Below are positions 1-10,361 of a DNA stretch of 54,730 nt, piece by piece; the stretch's first letter is position 1; each line of letters begins with the position of its first letter. The DNA is from Sphingomonas sp. (GTDB lineage: Bacteria; Pseudomonadota; Alphaproteobacteria; Sphingomonadales; Sphingomonadaceae): NCBI GenBank assembly GCA_025981625.1, contig JAICXF010000005.1, positions 1 to 54,730 of the forward strand, read 5' to 3'. A program made the translations under genes and the position numbers. A model generated the notes under the pieces. The model saw only the letters and a program-made list of their open reading frames with translations, did no database searches and was not told the origin of the DNA.

Positions 1-1
1 G

Positions 2-2398
2 ACCAACCTCGCCCGTTTCAGCCGGATGCTTCAGGGCGAGCGCGATCTGGCGACGGTTTCGAACCTCATCATGTCCGAGCTCGCGCCGCTGGTGAACGCG
101 CAATATGGCGTGTTCTACGTCACCAAGCGCGAGGAGGACGAGACCAAGCTTGAGCTGGTCGCCAGCTACGGCGCGGAGAGCGCGGACGAGCTGAAGCAGG
201 AGTTCCGGCTGCGCGAAGGCCTCATCGGTCAGGCCGCGGCCGACCGGCGCCCGATCCTGCTCAAGGAAGTGCCGAACGAGTTCATCCGCATCGGATCGGG
301 TCTCGGTCATGCGACCCCGGCGAACGTGAATATCCTCCCTGCCCTGTTCGAAGACGAAGTGAAGGCGGTGATCGAGCTCGCCTCGTTCAACGAGTTCAAC
401 GAGACCCACCAGAACTTCCTCGACCAGCTGATGGAATCGGTCGGGATCGTGCTCAACACCATCGCTGCGACGATGCGCACGGAAGGGCTGCTCAAGCAGT
501 CGCAGCTGCTCACGCAGGAGCTCCAGGCGCGCCAGACCGAGCTCACCCGCAAGCAGCAGGAACTGCACGCGACCAACGAGGAGCTTCAGGAAAAGGCGCA
601 GCTGCTCGAGAACGAGAAGAAGCAGGTCGAGGCGAAGAATATCGAGATCGAGATGGCTCGCCGCGCCGTCGAGGAGAAGGCCGAACAGCTGGCGCTGACG
701 TCCAAGTACAAGTCCGAATTCCTCGCCAACATGAGCCACGAGCTGAGAACTCCGCTCAACTCGCTGCTGATCCTGTCCAAGCTCTTGTCCGACAACGCCC
801 AGGCGAACCTCACGGAGAAGCAAGTCGAGTTCGCGCGGACGATCAACTCGGCGGGATCGGACCTCCTCAACCTCATCAACGACATCCTCGACCTGTCGAA
901 GATCGAATCCGGAACGGTGTCGATCGAGGTCGGCGAGATGCCGGTCGCGCATCTCAAGCAGCACATGGAACGGACCTTCCGCCAGCTCGCGGCGGACAAG
1001 GGCCTCGATTTCAACGTCAAGTTCGACGGGAAGCTGCCCGGCACGATCCGGACCGACGAGAAGCGCCTCCAGCAGATCGTCCTCAACCTGCTGTCGAACG
1101 CGTTCAAGTTCACGTCGAAGGGCAGCGTCACGCTCGGCGTTCGCTGCGCGGAGAGTGGCTGGAGCCCGACTCACCCGGTTCTGCGCAACGCCGACCGGGC
1201 GATCGAGATTGCGGTCACCGACACCGGCATCGGCATTCCCGAGGACAAGCAGAAGCTCATCTTCGAGGCGTTCCAGCAAGCCGACGGCACCACCAGCCGC
1301 AAGTACGGCGGCACGGGTCTCGGGCTTTCGATCAGTCGCGAAATCGCGCGCCTGCTCGGCGGCGAGCTTCAGGTCCGGTCGCGGCCGGGCGAAGGCTCGA
1401 CCTTTTCGCTGTACATCCCGCTCGAGGCGGAGGCGGAGCTCGGGCCCGCGATCGCCGGGACCCCTCCCCGCTACGACAATAGTGGCGCGATGGTCCCGAC
1501 CGCGCTCCCGACCAGCTTCGAAGTCAACGACGACCGCGACGACCTGGGCAAGGACCCGTTCGTGCTGATCGTCGAGGACGACCCCACCTTCGCCTCGATC
1601 CTGCTTGAAGCGGCGCATGAGGCCGGATTGAAGGGCGTGGTGTCGACCGCGGGCGCGGGAACGCTCAACATGGCGCGCAAACTCCAGCCGAGCGCGATCA
1701 CCCTCGACCTCGGCCTCGCCGACATCGACGGCTTCGTGCTGCTCGATCTTCTGAAGCACGATCCGGACACTCGGCATGTGCCGATCCACGTCGTCTCGGG
1801 CGCCGACCGGAGCGGCGCGGTGATGGGCATGGGCGCGTCCGGGATGACCGAGAAGCCCGCCGAACGCCAACAGCTCGTCGCCGTGTTCCGGGACCTTCGC
1901 GAAGTCGCCGAGCGCAAGCCACGCAAGCGCGCCAAGGCCGCGGACCCGGTCGCCAAGGCGCTGCCGGAGCTCGCCGGCGCCAAGGTCCTGATCGTCGATG
2001 ACGACATCCGCAACATCTTCTCACTGACGAGCGTTCTCGAAAGCCATGACGTGGAAGTGCTCCACGCGGAGCGGGGAAAGGACGGGATTTTGATCCTGGA
2101 GCAGACGCCGGGGGTCGATGTCGGGCTGATCGACATCATGATGCCGGACATGGACGGCTATGAGACAATGCAGCAGATCCGCGAGCGGCCCGCGCTTGCC
2201 GACCTCCCGCTGATCGCCGTCACCGCCAAGGCAATGAAGGGCGACCGCCAGAAGTGCCTCGACGCGGGCGCGTCCGATTACATCGCGAAGCCGGTGGACA
2301 TCGAGCTCCTCCTCGCACTCTTGCGCGTGTGGGTAGCCCGGCGCCGGGAGGCGCAATTGGCAGCGGCGCCGCCCGTCCCGCTGGAGGCGGCGGAGTAA
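2..2398 (+). CDS. Hybrid sensor histidine kinase (GAF-HisKA-HATPase-REC-REC), 5' end outside window
   Basis: Membrane-associated or cytoplasmic hybrid sensor kinase that autophosphorylates on His and passes phosphate to Asp. The reading frame is open to the left edge, and codons before the first ATG (26) read TNLARFSR, the usual linker before the GAF domain in this family, so the gene starts upstream and an N-terminal sensor/HAMP part is probably missing. Numbering from the ATG at 26: a GAF-like domain at about 10-150, a Glu/Gln-rich coiled coil at about 160-230, the HisKA motif SHELRTPLNSLL (phospho-His) near 238, an HATPase with N (LLSNAFKF), G1 (DTGIGIP) and G2 (GGTGLGLS) boxes at about 345-470, then two receiver domains. 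The REC near 515-630 has acidic pair EDD and acceptor in TLDLGLADIDG. The REC near 655-775 has DDD and IDIMMPDMDG. Stops 4 nt before the next kinase gene. The signal sensed is unknown. Confidence 0.9.
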   Translation, partial: TNLARFSRMLQGERDLATVSNLIMSELAPLVNAQYGVFYVTKREEDETKLELVASYGAESADELKQEFRLREGLIGQAAADRRPILLKEVPNEFIRIGSGLGHATPANVNILPALFEDEVKAVIELASFNEFNETHQNFLDQLMESVGIVLNTIAATMRTEGLLKQSQLLTQELQARQTELTRKQQELHATNEELQEKAQLLENEKKQVEAKNIEIEMARRAVEEKAEQLALTSKYKSEFLANMSHELRTPLNSLLILSKLLSDNAQANLTEKQVEFARTINSAGSDLLNLINDILDLSKIESGTVSIEVGEMPVAHLKQHMERTFRQLAADKGLDFNVKFDGKLPGTIRTDEKRLQQIVLNLLSNAFKFTSKGSVTLGVRCAESGWSPTHPVLRNADRAIEIAVTDTGIGIPEDKQKLIFEAFQQADGTTSRKYGGTGLGLSISREIARLLGGELQVRSRPGEGSTFSLYIPLEAEAELGPAIAGTPPRYDNSGAMVPTALPTSFEVNDDRDDLGKDPFVLIVEDDPTFASILLEAAHEAGLKGVVSTAGAGTLNMARKLQPSAITLDLGLADIDGFVLLDLLKHDPDTRHVPIHVVSGADRSGAVMGMGASGMTEKPAERQQLVAVFRDLREVAERKPRKRAKAADPVAKALPELAGAKVLIVDDDIRNIFSLTSVLESHDVEVLHAERGKDGILILEQTPGVDVGLIDIMMPDMDGYETMQQIRERPALADLPLIAVTAKAMKGDRQKCLDAGASDYIAKPVDIELLLALLRVWVARRREAQLAAAPPVPLEAAE

Positions 2399-2402
2399 GC
2401 CG

Positions 2403-4472
2403 GTGAACGGACTCGTGGGAGAAATTCCCATGCCCCTGCGAGCGGCCGCCGATGGTCCGGCGCTTGTGGCGAGTGCCGAGCCGGCGCGCGTGCTTCTCGT
2501 CGACGACGATGAACGCAACCTGCTCGCCGTCGCGACGGTGCTCGAGGATCTTGGCGAAGTGGTGCTCGCGCGCTCCGGCGAGGAGGCGCTGCGCCACCTG
2601 TTGAAAGGCGAATTCGCCGTCATCCTGCTCGACGTCTACATGCCAGGCATGGACGGCTATGAAACCGCCCAGATCATCCGCGGTCGCGAGCAGACCAAGG
2701 GCATCCCGATCGTGTTCCTGTCGGCGGTGAACAAGGAAACCGAGCATCAGCTGCGCGGCTATTCGATGGGCGCCGTCGATTACGTCTTCAAACCCGTCGA
2801 CCCGATTATCCTGCGATCGAAGGTCGCGGTGTTCGTCGAACTGTTCGACAAATCCAAGGAGGTCGAGCGCAAGGCCCGCCACGAGCAGGCGCTGCTCGAC
2901 GCGAACCTCCGCGCAAACGCCGAGCGGCTGCGAGCGGAGCAGGAACTCCGCCGCGCCGAGCAGCGTCAGGCGGCGATCATCCAGTCGCTGCCGATGGTGC
3001 TCTATCTCGAGCCCTACGAAGCCAACCCGCGCGCGCCGACCTACATCAGCGGCGACCTCGAGGCGATTTGCGGGTTCAAGCTCGACGATGTCCGCGAGCG
3101 GCCGGAAATCTGGGCCGAGCGGCTCCATTCCGACGACCGGGTGCGGGTCCTGGCGGCGCTCGAGGTCCGGCGCAGGAGCGGCCGCTCATCGATCGAATAT
3201 CGCTGGCAGTGCGCGGACGGCAGCTACAAGCATTTCCTCGACCAGGCGGTGCTCCTGCGCGACAACGACGGGAAGCCGGTGGAGTTCGCCGGCACGCTCA
3301 CTGACGTCAGCGAGCAACGCTCGCTCGAAAGCCAGCTGATCCAGGCCCAGAAGATGGAGGCCATCGGCAAGCTCACCGGCGGCATCGCGCACGACTTCAA
3401 CAATCTGCTCGCCGCGGTGATCGGCGGCCTCAGCCTGATCGAGAAGCGGGCCGACCTTGCCGAGGAGCAGCAGCGCGTGCTCGGAATGACCAAGCGCGCG
3501 GCCGAGCAGGGCAGCGAACTGGTCCGGCGGCTGCTCGCCTTTGCTCGCCGTCAGCGGCTCGAGCCGCAGCCGGTTGAGCTTGTCTCGCTTCAGGAAGCCG
3601 TGCGCGACCTTCTCACCCACACGCTCGGCGGCCTGGTCAACCTCGAATGGAGCGTTGCGAAGGACGCCTGGACGGTATTCGCCGACCAGGCGCAGCTCGA
3701 GCTCGCCCTCGTCAATCTCATCATCAACGCGCGCGACGCCAGGCCCGCCGGCGGGACCGTCACGATCGCGGCCGAGAACCGCGAGATAGACGCCGACTCG
3801 ACGCTCGGGCTCGAGCCCGGCGATTATGTCCGCCTCACGGTCGAGGACACCGGCACCGGCATATCGGCCGAACACCTGCAAAAGGTCATGGAGCCATTCT
3901 TCACCACCAAAGAAGTCGGCAAGGGCAGCGGCCTGGGCCTCAGCATGGTCTATGGCTTCGCCCAGCAGTCGAACGGGGCGTTCCAGCTCGATAGTGAACT
4001 CGGGCGGGGAACACGCGCCGAGCTGTGGCTGCCGCGCGCGCCGGCGGCCACGGTCGCCGAAACGCCGACCCCGCCCGAGCCGCTCGCGCGTCCGCAGCGT
4101 CCGTTGAAAGTGCTTCTGGTCGACGATCACCCGGAGGTCAGGAGCACCACGGCGGCGGTGCTGGAGGATTCGGGCCACAAGGTCGTGGAGGCCGAAAACG
4201 GGGCCGAGGCGCTGGCGCTTCTCCAAAAAGGCGCGTGCGACTTCGACCTGCTGATCAGCGACTACGCGATGCCGCATCTGTCCGGCACCGATTTCCTTCG
4301 CGAAGCACGGAAATTGTGCCCCGGCGTGCCGGCGCTGCTGATCACCGGCTATGCGGAAGGCGACATGATCCGCGACAAGCCGGATGGCATCGAAACACTG
4401 CTCAAACCGTTCACGCCGTCGATCCTGGACTCGGCCGTCGCCAAGGCGTGCAACTCCACGGCCGTGGCGTGA
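2403..4472 (+). CDS. Hybrid response regulator/histidine kinase (REC-PAS-HisKA-HATPase-REC)
   Basis: A 689-aa protein starting with GTG, 4 nt after the upstream kinase; GGAG of the preceding gene end can serve as its ribosome site (an ATG at 2430 is an alternative). Order of domains: N-terminal receiver (about 30-145; DDD pair, acceptor in [11 protein letters not shown]), an Arg/Glu-rich coiled coil (150-195), a PAS domain (about 200-310) with a PAC-like tail, a HisKA domain with [11 protein letters not shown], an HATPase ([24 protein letters not shown]) and a C-terminal receiver (about 575-685, acceptor in LLISDYAMP). Having receivers at both ends around a kinase core suggests a phosphorelay member that may take phosphate from the adjacent kinase. 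No output DNA-binding domain is present, so the final regulator lies elsewhere. Confidence 0.88.
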   Translation: MNGLVGEIPMPLRAAADGPALVASAEPARVLLVDDDERNLLAVATVLEDLGEVVLARSGEEALRHLLKGEFAVILLDVYMPGMDGYETAQIIRGREQTKGIPIVFLSAVNKETEHQLRGYSMGAVDYVFKPVDPIILRSKVAVFVELFDKSKEVERKARHEQALLDANLRANAERLRAEQELRRAEQRQAAIIQSLPMVLYLEPYEANPRAPTYISGDLEAICGFKLDDVRERPEIWAERLHSDDRVRVLAALEVRRRSGRSSIEYRWQCADGSYKHFLDQAVLLRDNDGKPVEFAGTLTDVSEQRSLESQLIQAQKMEAIGKLTGGIAHDFNNLLAAVIGGLSLIEKRADLAEEQQRVLGMTKRAAEQGSELVRRLLAFARRQRLEPQPVELVSLQEAVRDLLTHTLGGLVNLEWSVAKDAWTVFADQAQLELALVNLIINARDARPAGGTVTIAAENREIDADSTLGLEPGDYVRLTVEDTGTGISAEHLQKVMEPFFTTKEVGKGSGLGLSMVYGFAQQSNGAFQLDSELGRGTRAELWLPRAPAATVAETPTPPEPLARPQRPLKVLLVDDHPEVRSTTAAVLEDSGHKVVEAENGAEALALLQKGACDFDLLISDYAMPHLSGTDFLREARKLCPGVPALLITGYAEGDMIRDKPDGIETLLKPFTPSILDSAVAKACNSTAVA

Positions 4473-4543
4473 TTTCCCCATGGCAGCCGGAATTATCTTA
4501 AGTTAGGTAGCCGGCGGAACGACAGAGTGGACCGTGAGTCGAC

Positions 4544-4735
4544 ATGAGTGCCATGGATGAATCTCGCGATGGCGAGGCCGAAGAAGCGAACGACAAGCTC
4601 AACGAGGGACTGAAAAGCTGCCGCGCGGTGGTCTCGAACTATCGCGCGCTGCTCGACGAAAAGCGCGCCCAAGCCGCCACACATGAGGCCGGTCCCGAAC
4701 CGGACGGCAGCGACAGCGAGCCTCCACCCGCGTAA
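4544..4735 (+). CDS. Small acidic hypothetical protein (63 aa)
   Basis: A 63-residue frame, ATG at 4544, rich in Glu, Asp and Ala, with a central basic/helical stretch (about 15-45, including SCRAVVSNYRALLDEKRAQ) and a Pro-ending disordered tail. No signal peptide, membrane segment or known domain. It follows the sensor kinases by 71 nt in the same direction and could be co-transcribed. No strong Shine-Dalgarno is visible in front of the ATG, so the call rests on codon pattern and position. Function unknown. Confidence 0.5.
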   Translation: MSAMDESRDGEAEEANDKLNEGLKSCRAVVSNYRALLDEKRAQAATHEAGPEPDGSDSEPPPA

Positions 4736-4773
4736 GATTGCGCCCATCATCCAAGGGGCAGCATCGGCCAATG

Positions 4774-5766
4774 TCAGAACACGCCGCGCTTGCGACCCCA
4801 GGCGAATAGCACCTCCTGCCAAGCTTCCACCGACTTCCCCTTCGCCAGGCGCAGGCCGAAACCGTGGCCGCCCTCCGGGTAGAGATGCGTTTCGACGGGC
4901 ACCTTCGCCTTGAGCAGTCCCTCGCGAAGCATGAGCGTGTTGGCCACGGGCACCGCCGGATCGTCCTCGGCGTGGCACAGAAAAGCCGGCGGCGCATCCG
5001 ATGGAACGTTGAGCGCCGGATTATAGGCTCGCTCGAGCTCGGCAGTGGCGTGCTCCCCGATCAGAAGCGCGCGCGATCCGGCGTGCGCCGTCGGCGCGCT
5101 CATCGAAATGACCGGGTAAATTGGCGCCGCGATATCAGGACGGGCCGAAAGCGAGTCGGCTGAATCGATGGGGTCATATACGTGCGCTCCGAACCGCGTC
5201 AGGAGACTCGCGCAGACGTGACCGCCGGCGGAAAATCCCAAAGCGCTGAACCGGCGCGGATCGATTCCGTACGTGCCCGCGCGATGGCGGATGAGACGGA
5301 CCGCGCGCTGCGCATCGATCAGCGGCGTGTCCGGACCAGACTGCCACCCGTCCGCCGGAAGACGATAGAAGAGCACGAACGCGGTGATTCCGCGCGCCGC
5401 GAGAAGGCGCGCCATTTCATAGCCTTCCTTGTCGACGACCACCCAACGATAGCCCCCGCCCGGGAAGATCAACGCCGCGCCTCCGTTCGGATTAGCGGGT
5501 CGAAAAACGGCCATTCGCGGGCGACTGATGCCGGTCACATAGCGGTCGTTGTACGCGGGGTCCCTGCTGCGCTCATGCACGGTCTCGACGGGAAGCGTGG
5601 CTGGAGCACCAGGCGGACCTCCAGGCCACAGGTCGATCGTCTCGGTCGGATCCGGGATCGCCACCCAGTGCGATTCCGTCGTGGCCGGTGGGCGGGTCAG
5701 GCTGGCGGCCTGGGCACTGACGCCTGCTGCAAGCGATCCGATCAGCAGGCTGCGACGGTCGATCAT
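4774..5766 (-). CDS. Secreted alpha/beta-hydrolase (acetyl-esterase-like)
   Basis: A 330-aa serine hydrolase. The N-terminus (DRRSLLIG followed by a hydrophobic stretch and AQA) is a Tat-type signal peptide, so it should act in the periplasm. Motifs: oxyanion-region PGGGY (near 103), nucleophile elbow GFSAGGH (near 198), acid loop in HAEDDPAVP and the terminal His in EGGHGFG. This is the BD-FAE/esterase-lipase fold seen in xylan and pectin acetyl esterases. It is the last gene of the TBDR1-GH43-hydrolase operon and overlaps the GH43 stop by 4 nt (ATGA), so translation is coupled. Removal of acetyl or similar ester groups from pectin is inferred from context; the substrate is not determined. 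Confidence 0.82.
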   Translation of the reverse strand: MIDRRSLLIGSLAAGVSAQAASLTRPPATTESHWVAIPDPTETIDLWPGGPPGAPATLPVETVHERSRDPAYNDRYVTGISRPRMAVFRPANPNGGAALIFPGGGYRWVVVDKEGYEMARLLAARGITAFVLFYRLPADGWQSGPDTPLIDAQRAVRLIRHRAGTYGIDPRRFSALGFSAGGHVCASLLTRFGAHVYDPIDSADSLSARPDIAAPIYPVISMSAPTAHAGSRALLIGEHATAELERAYNPALNVPSDAPPAFLCHAEDDPAVPVANTLMLREGLLKAKVPVETHLYPEGGHGFGLRLAKGKSVEAWQEVLFAWGRKRGVF

Positions 5767-7382
5767 GATAGCGCTCGGTAGGTGAAGTTGGAAAAACGGG
5801 CCTCGCCGGAACCGGCCGAGTAAAGCGCCGGCCGAAGGCTCAGGAAGTCGCCAGCGACATTATGGTGATAGCCCGAGACTTCCATCTGAGGCTCATATTT
5901 GCGCCACGAAGAGCCGCCGTCCACGCTTGTGTTGATGCTGAGAATGTTGCGGTCGTTCGTCAGCCGCATCCTGATCCGTCCAGGCATGCCCGGCAGGAGC
6001 GCGCCGGGACGCTCGAGCCCATAGCGATGCATGACGCTTCGCTCCGATGAAAAGCCAAGTCCCGCATAAAGACGGCTGTTGTAGAATAGCAGGAGGCCGG
6101 CCTCGTTGCCTGGGCCTGGTTCGACGTCGCACTCGATCTGGTAGCGCTGATCGCCGACGATGCAGGTGATCGGCGAGCAGTCGCTCGGACTGGCACCCTT
6201 GCCGCGCATGAACATTGCACCGCCCGCTCGGCGGACCCGCGCCGCCTCGTTCGTCCCGGGCGCGTAGAAGCTCCACTGGATGCCGAACTTGTCGCGCGAA
6301 AAATCGTCGCTCAGCGGCATCCCGTGCGGCTGCCGACCGGCGTCCACCGGCTTCTTGAGGGGTTTCGAAAGATCGCCGCCAAGCGCGCGCGGCCACCCGT
6401 CCGCTGTCCATGCGACCGGCTGCAACAGTGTCTGTCTGCCCAGCGTCCAATAGCCGTTCTCGTAACCGTGATAGATCATCCACCAAGCACCGCCCGGCCC
6501 TTCAAACAGCGTCGCATGTCCGCGCGACCACCACTTCTCCATCGCGGATTGCGTGTGGACCACCGGGTTCGCCGGATCATTCTCCCAGGGTCCGGCAAGC
6601 GACCGCGATCGCGCGACGATCACCATGTGTCCGGTGGGGGGCCCGGCCGTGCCGCCGACCGCGGTTATGAGATAGAACCACTCGCCGCGACCGACGATCT
6701 TCGGCCCTTCGGGAGAGAAGCCCTCGACCACCCAGCTCTCGGGATAATGCCATGGGTCATAGACGTGTTCGGGCGCGCCGATCGTCGAAAGACCGTCATC
6801 TGACAGCCGGACGCGGTCGCCGCCACTGAGGAACAGCCAGCGTTTGCCCTGCTCGTCCACGATATGCGCGGGGTCGATGTGTTTGGGCAGGTGAAGGTCG
6901 ATCGGCTCGGACCATGGCCCTTCGATCCGGTCGGCATGAATCGCATAAATCGATCGCCGGTCCGGCAGGCGCGCCGGAATGTAGCAGTAGAATTTCCCGC
7001 CGTGCTTCGCGAGCCCAGGCGCCCACACGGAGCCAATCGGCGTCTTGAGCGCGGCGGTCAGCGGGCTCCAGTTCACGAGGTCGCGGCTGTGCCAGATGAC
7101 CAGCCCCGGATAGGCATCGAAGCTGGAGAAGGTCAGGTAATAATCATCACCGTCACGCAGAATCGCGGGGTCCGGGTGATCGCCGGCGAACACCGGGTTG
7201 AGGAAATTGCCGTTGCCGAGGTCCGCCCGGCGCTGACCCTCGAACCCCCGTCCCCACCGCATGAACGCATAAGGATCAAGCGACGAGGATGCGCGCGATC
7301 CTTGTGCCAGGAGGGGCCGCGGAAGAAGCGCCACAGCGCCGCTTGCCGCGATTCCCCTCAGGCTGGTCCTTCGATCGATCAA
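5763..7382 (-). CDS. Glycoside hydrolase family 43 protein, Tat-exported
   Basis: Five-bladed beta-propeller glycosidase, probably an arabinofuranosidase or beta-xylosidase acting on pectin side chains. TTG at 7382 is chosen as start: it lies 13 nt past the TBDR1 stop, has a GGATCGAG ribosome site, and opens a Tat signal (IDRRTSLRG, then hydrophobic, then LLAQ). Starting further upstream would run into the TBDR gene. The protein is 539 aa. The propeller begins with HPDPAILRDGDDYYLTFS (catalytic-base Asp), followed by blade motifs VWAPG and SRGHATLFEGPGG. After about residue 360 there is a concanavalin-A-like C-terminal domain (from LSDDFSRDKFGIQWSFY), typical of GH43 beta-xylosidase-like enzymes. 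Middle gene of a three-gene operon downstream of TBDR1. Confidence 0.87.
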   Translation of the reverse strand: MIDRRTSLRGIAASGAVALLPRPLLAQGSRASSSLDPYAFMRWGRGFEGQRRADLGNGNFLNPVFAGDHPDPAILRDGDDYYLTFSSFDAYPGLVIWHSRDLVNWSPLTAALKTPIGSVWAPGLAKHGGKFYCYIPARLPDRRSIYAIHADRIEGPWSEPIDLHLPKHIDPAHIVDEQGKRWLFLSGGDRVRLSDDGLSTIGAPEHVYDPWHYPESWVVEGFSPEGPKIVGRGEWFYLITAVGGTAGPPTGHMVIVARSRSLAGPWENDPANPVVHTQSAMEKWWSRGHATLFEGPGGAWWMIYHGYENGYWTLGRQTLLQPVAWTADGWPRALGGDLSKPLKKPVDAGRQPHGMPLSDDFSRDKFGIQWSFYAPGTNEAARVRRAGGAMFMRGKGASPSDCSPITCIVGDQRYQIECDVEPGPGNEAGLLLFYNSRLYAGLGFSSERSVMHRYGLERPGALLPGMPGRIRMRLTNDRNILSINTSVDGGSSWRKYEPQMEVSGYHHNVAGDFLSLRPALYSAGSGEARFSNFTYRALS

Positions 7383-7395
7383 CTCGATCCGCTGC

Positions 7396-10296
7396 TCAGT
7401 AGGTGTAGCGGAGACCAGCCAGGAACTCCCTCCCGGTGTGGTGATACACCGATAGCATGTTGCGGCTGTCGACGAACTGATCCTGCGCCTCATTCGTGAG
7501 GTTAATGCCTTCGAACGTGAGCTTCAGGTGCGGATTGATCGTGAACTGCGCGGAGGCGTCGATGTTCACGGTGCTATTCGTCCCCTGCACGTCATTGCCC
7601 GCTTCCGAGGCGGGGACCTGAGTGAGATAGCGACTGCGGTATGAGGCCGATACTCGAGCGCTCAGGAACTTGTCCTCATAATAAACGGTCGCGTTCGCCG
7701 AACGACGCGAAAGCTGGGTGAGATCGGTTTGAGCCACAACGGCGCCGGCGGCGTTCAGATATTTGATCTTGGAGCGAACGCCTGTGTAGTTGAGCAGCAC
7801 GCCCGTGTTGTGCAGAAGTCCGGGCAGGAATCTGAAGGGCTGCTGATAGTTGACCTCGAAGCCCTCGACGGGACCGCCCGGCGTATTGGCGGGCGAGCTG
7901 AAGGTCCACTGGGTCGTGGTCGTATTGCAGGTACCCGGATTGAGGCCCGCGCAGGCGGCGTCGGCCAGGCTCGTCGGGATGCCGAACGGATTCTGGTCGA
8001 ACGTCCCGCGGCTCTGCAGAGTCGAGATGAAGCTGCTGACGTCCTTCTTGAACAGAGCCAGCGAGAGCAGCGCGCCGGGAGCCGGATACCATTCGAATGC
8101 CAGGTCATAGCTCTTGGCCCGATACGGTTGCAGGAACGGATTGCCGCCGCTGACCGTCCGGTTTGCTCCGGAAACGTTGATGGTGGCGCCCGGATTGAGC
8201 GAACCCAGGTTCGGACGCGCCATGACTTTCGCCGCGGCAAAGCGGATGACCGTATTGCGCGTCGGCTCCAGCACCAGGTTCGCCGCCGGCAGCCAGTCGT
8301 GATAACTGTTGTCCACCGTCACCTGATTGAGCGCATTGGCGACGATCGCGTACCCGGTCGAAATCTGCTTCGTCTCGACGTAGCGAACGCCGACATTGCC
8401 GCGGAACGTCATGCCGCCAAATTGATGGTTCCATGAGGCCTGCACGAAGCCTGCCTTGTCGCGCTCCTTGACGGTTGCATTGTTTCCAAGCGACGGCCCG
8501 GGACCCAGCGCGAAGGCGCCGCCAAATGCCGTCTGGCTGCCAAAATCAAACAGCGAGTCGCCCTTGAAATAATTGGGTATGAGGAAATTGTAGCCGTCGA
8601 TGCTCACCAGTGACGTGTAGTTCGCGAGCGGGGTATTCTTGATCTCGGTCGGGATCACCGATTCCTGGTTGGTCCCGGGGCTCGCGGGGTTCTCGCGCCG
8701 AAGCTCGGTCGTGTCGAAGCGGTATGCCTTGTAACTGGCGCCGGCATCGAGATGGACTTCGCTGCTCACGTCCCAACGCCCGGCGAGCTGCGCCGTGTCA
8801 TAGATGTTCTTGGCAGTCGCGGCCCTCAGGCGGATCTGCGAAAGCGTCCACGCCGTCGGCGACGTGAGACTCGCCGTGCCAAAGTCGAATGTCGGATTGC
8901 GACCGCTCGGCGAGCCGTAATCGTAGCTGTAATTATCGACGTTGAGCTGGTCCATCGTCAGCGTGTTCTGGACCGGATTGTTGTGATCCGACGACGAATG
9001 GCCGCCAAGGAAAGTGAGGGTCACCGGCCCGAGTTTCTGCGACGCGTCGACCGTGAGTTGCTTGAAGATCGTCTTCAGGATGTCGAAGCGGTTTTCCACG
9101 CGCAGGTCGACATCGTTGAACGTGCCCTTGTACATAACGCCGTTCTCGATGGTCGAATTGACGACGTCGACATCGCCGATTCCGCTCGATCCTCCGGAGC
9201 TGAAGACGGGCGCTTCGAGGTACCGCTCTTCGCGAGTGCCGCTGAAATCGGCGTACAGACCGTCGACCGAGACGAGCGTGTTGTCGGACGGCTTCCACTG
9301 GAGCGACGCAGTGACGCCGATCCGCTTCTGGTCATCGATATAATAGTCCTCGCGCGGGAAGCGCGGGTGCTGCGCGGCGTCGGCCGTGACGCACGTCGCA
9401 GGAACCGGGGTGACGAGGCAATTGACGCCTCCAACGCTCTGGAACCCGGGCGAGAAGCTGCTCGCCGGCGCCCAGCGAACCGTGCTGGGGCCTTCCTCGA
9501 CAATCTTCCGCTTGGTGTAGGCAACCGAAACTAGCGCGCCGAGCGTGTCGTGGGCAAAGTGATCCGAAATCAGGAACGCGGCTCTCGGCGTCGCTTTCTT
9601 GCTGAGGTCGTTATAGCTCGCCTGGACGGAGCCGGTCATCGTGAACCCGCGATAATCGAAGGGTCGCGCGGTCCGCAGATCCACGGTCGCTCCAAGAGAC
9701 CCTTCGTCGATCGATGCCTCGGCCGTCTTGCGTACGGTGATCGAGTTGAAGAGGTCCGACGCGAAGATGTTGAAGTCGAAGGAGCGGCTGCGGTTGGTGC
9801 CGCCACTCGCGTCGGCGCCCCCGGCCGTGGTCAGCGCTTCCATCCCGTTGATCCGAACGCGTGTGAACTGCGGGCCAAGGCCGCGTACTGTGATCTCGCG
9901 GCCTTCGCCGGCGTCGCGCTGCAGCGCCACGCCCGGGATCCGCTGGATCGACTCGGACAGGTTGAGATCGGGAAACTTGCCGATGTCCTCCGCCAAAATC
10001 GAATCGGTCGACGCGTCTTCCGACCGCTTCATGTTGAGCGCCTTGGCGAGGCTGCTGCGGAAGCCGGTGATCACGATGCGGTTGTCCGACGGTGTTGCCG
10101 TGGCATCGGGAACCGTGGGCGTGGCAGGCTGGGCGGCTGTGGCCTGCGCCGAGGCCGTCGCAACTGCTTCCGCTGCACCGGCCTGCTGCTGCGCCCATGC
10201 CGGCGTGGCGCTCAGGCCCGCGGCCAAGATCCACAGCGCCGTGGCGCTTTTCAGCCGCGCGTGTGCGCCAAGCCGCTGTCCCGTTGCCAGTTCCAT
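7396..10296 (-). CDS. TonB-dependent receptor 1 (pectin-derived glycan uptake)
   Basis: A 966-aa outer-membrane active transporter. ATG at 10296 is preferred over the TTG at 10317 because AGAGGGG sits just ahead of it. A Sec signal (LWILAAGLSATPAWAQ) is followed by an Ala/Thr/Pro linker, the TonB-box-like IVITGFR, a plug with AEDIGKFPDLNLSESIQRIPGV and the ITVRGLGPQFTRVRINGME core, and a 22-strand barrel ending in FLAGLRYTY with a terminal aromatic residue. It is of the size and type (TIGR01782-like) used for oligosaccharides in sphingomonads and Caulobacter. It heads an operon with the GH43 and the alpha/beta-hydrolase and has two operator copies upstream, which ties it to the pectin regulon. 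The exact ligand is inferred. Confidence 0.93.
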   Translation of the reverse strand: MELATGQRLGAHARLKSATALWILAAGLSATPAWAQQQAGAAEAVATASAQATAAQPATPTVPDATATPSDNRIVITGFRSSLAKALNMKRSEDASTDSILAEDIGKFPDLNLSESIQRIPGVALQRDAGEGREITVRGLGPQFTRVRINGMEALTTAGGADASGGTNRSRSFDFNIFASDLFNSITVRKTAEASIDEGSLGATVDLRTARPFDYRGFTMTGSVQASYNDLSKKATPRAAFLISDHFAHDTLGALVSVAYTKRKIVEEGPSTVRWAPASSFSPGFQSVGGVNCLVTPVPATCVTADAAQHPRFPREDYYIDDQKRIGVTASLQWKPSDNTLVSVDGLYADFSGTREERYLEAPVFSSGGSSGIGDVDVVNSTIENGVMYKGTFNDVDLRVENRFDILKTIFKQLTVDASQKLGPVTLTFLGGHSSSDHNNPVQNTLTMDQLNVDNYSYDYGSPSGRNPTFDFGTASLTSPTAWTLSQIRLRAATAKNIYDTAQLAGRWDVSSEVHLDAGASYKAYRFDTTELRRENPASPGTNQESVIPTEIKNTPLANYTSLVSIDGYNFLIPNYFKGDSLFDFGSQTAFGGAFALGPGPSLGNNATVKERDKAGFVQASWNHQFGGMTFRGNVGVRYVETKQISTGYAIVANALNQVTVDNSYHDWLPAANLVLEPTRNTVIRFAAAKVMARPNLGSLNPGATINVSGANRTVSGGNPFLQPYRAKSYDLAFEWYPAPGALLSLALFKKDVSSFISTLQSRGTFDQNPFGIPTSLADAACAGLNPGTCNTTTTQWTFSSPANTPGGPVEGFEVNYQQPFRFLPGLLHNTGVLLNYTGVRSKIKYLNAAGAVVAQTDLTQLSRRSANATVYYEDKFLSARVSASYRSRYLTQVPASEAGNDVQGTNSTVNIDASAQFTINPHLKLTFEGINLTNEAQDQFVDSRNMLSVYHHTGREFLAGLRYTY

Positions 10297-10332
10297 CTCG
10301 TTCCCCTCTCGCTTCAACGCGCCGTTGGCGGT

Positions 10333-10361
10333 GCGTTACTGATGACACCGGTGTCTGTCAC
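10333..10361 (-). promoter_or_regulatory. TBDR1 promoter with LacI-family operator
   Basis: Read on the minus strand, GTGACA (10361-10356) and TAACGC (10338-10333) are 17 nt apart and fit a sigma-70-type promoter. The spacer holds GACACCGGTGTC (10344-10355), a perfect 12-bp palindrome and the most symmetrical copy of the regulon motif in this window. Transcription would start about 30 nt ahead of the ATG at 10296. Binding here would block RNA polymerase directly. The promoter hexamers are a reading by eye; the operator copy is certain as sequence. Confidence 0.7.

Noticed and set aside
4473..4543. An EcfG-type stress promoter before the small acidic protein gene
   Set aside because: A GGAAC word is present at about 4516 but no matching -10 element occurs at 16-17 nt distance.
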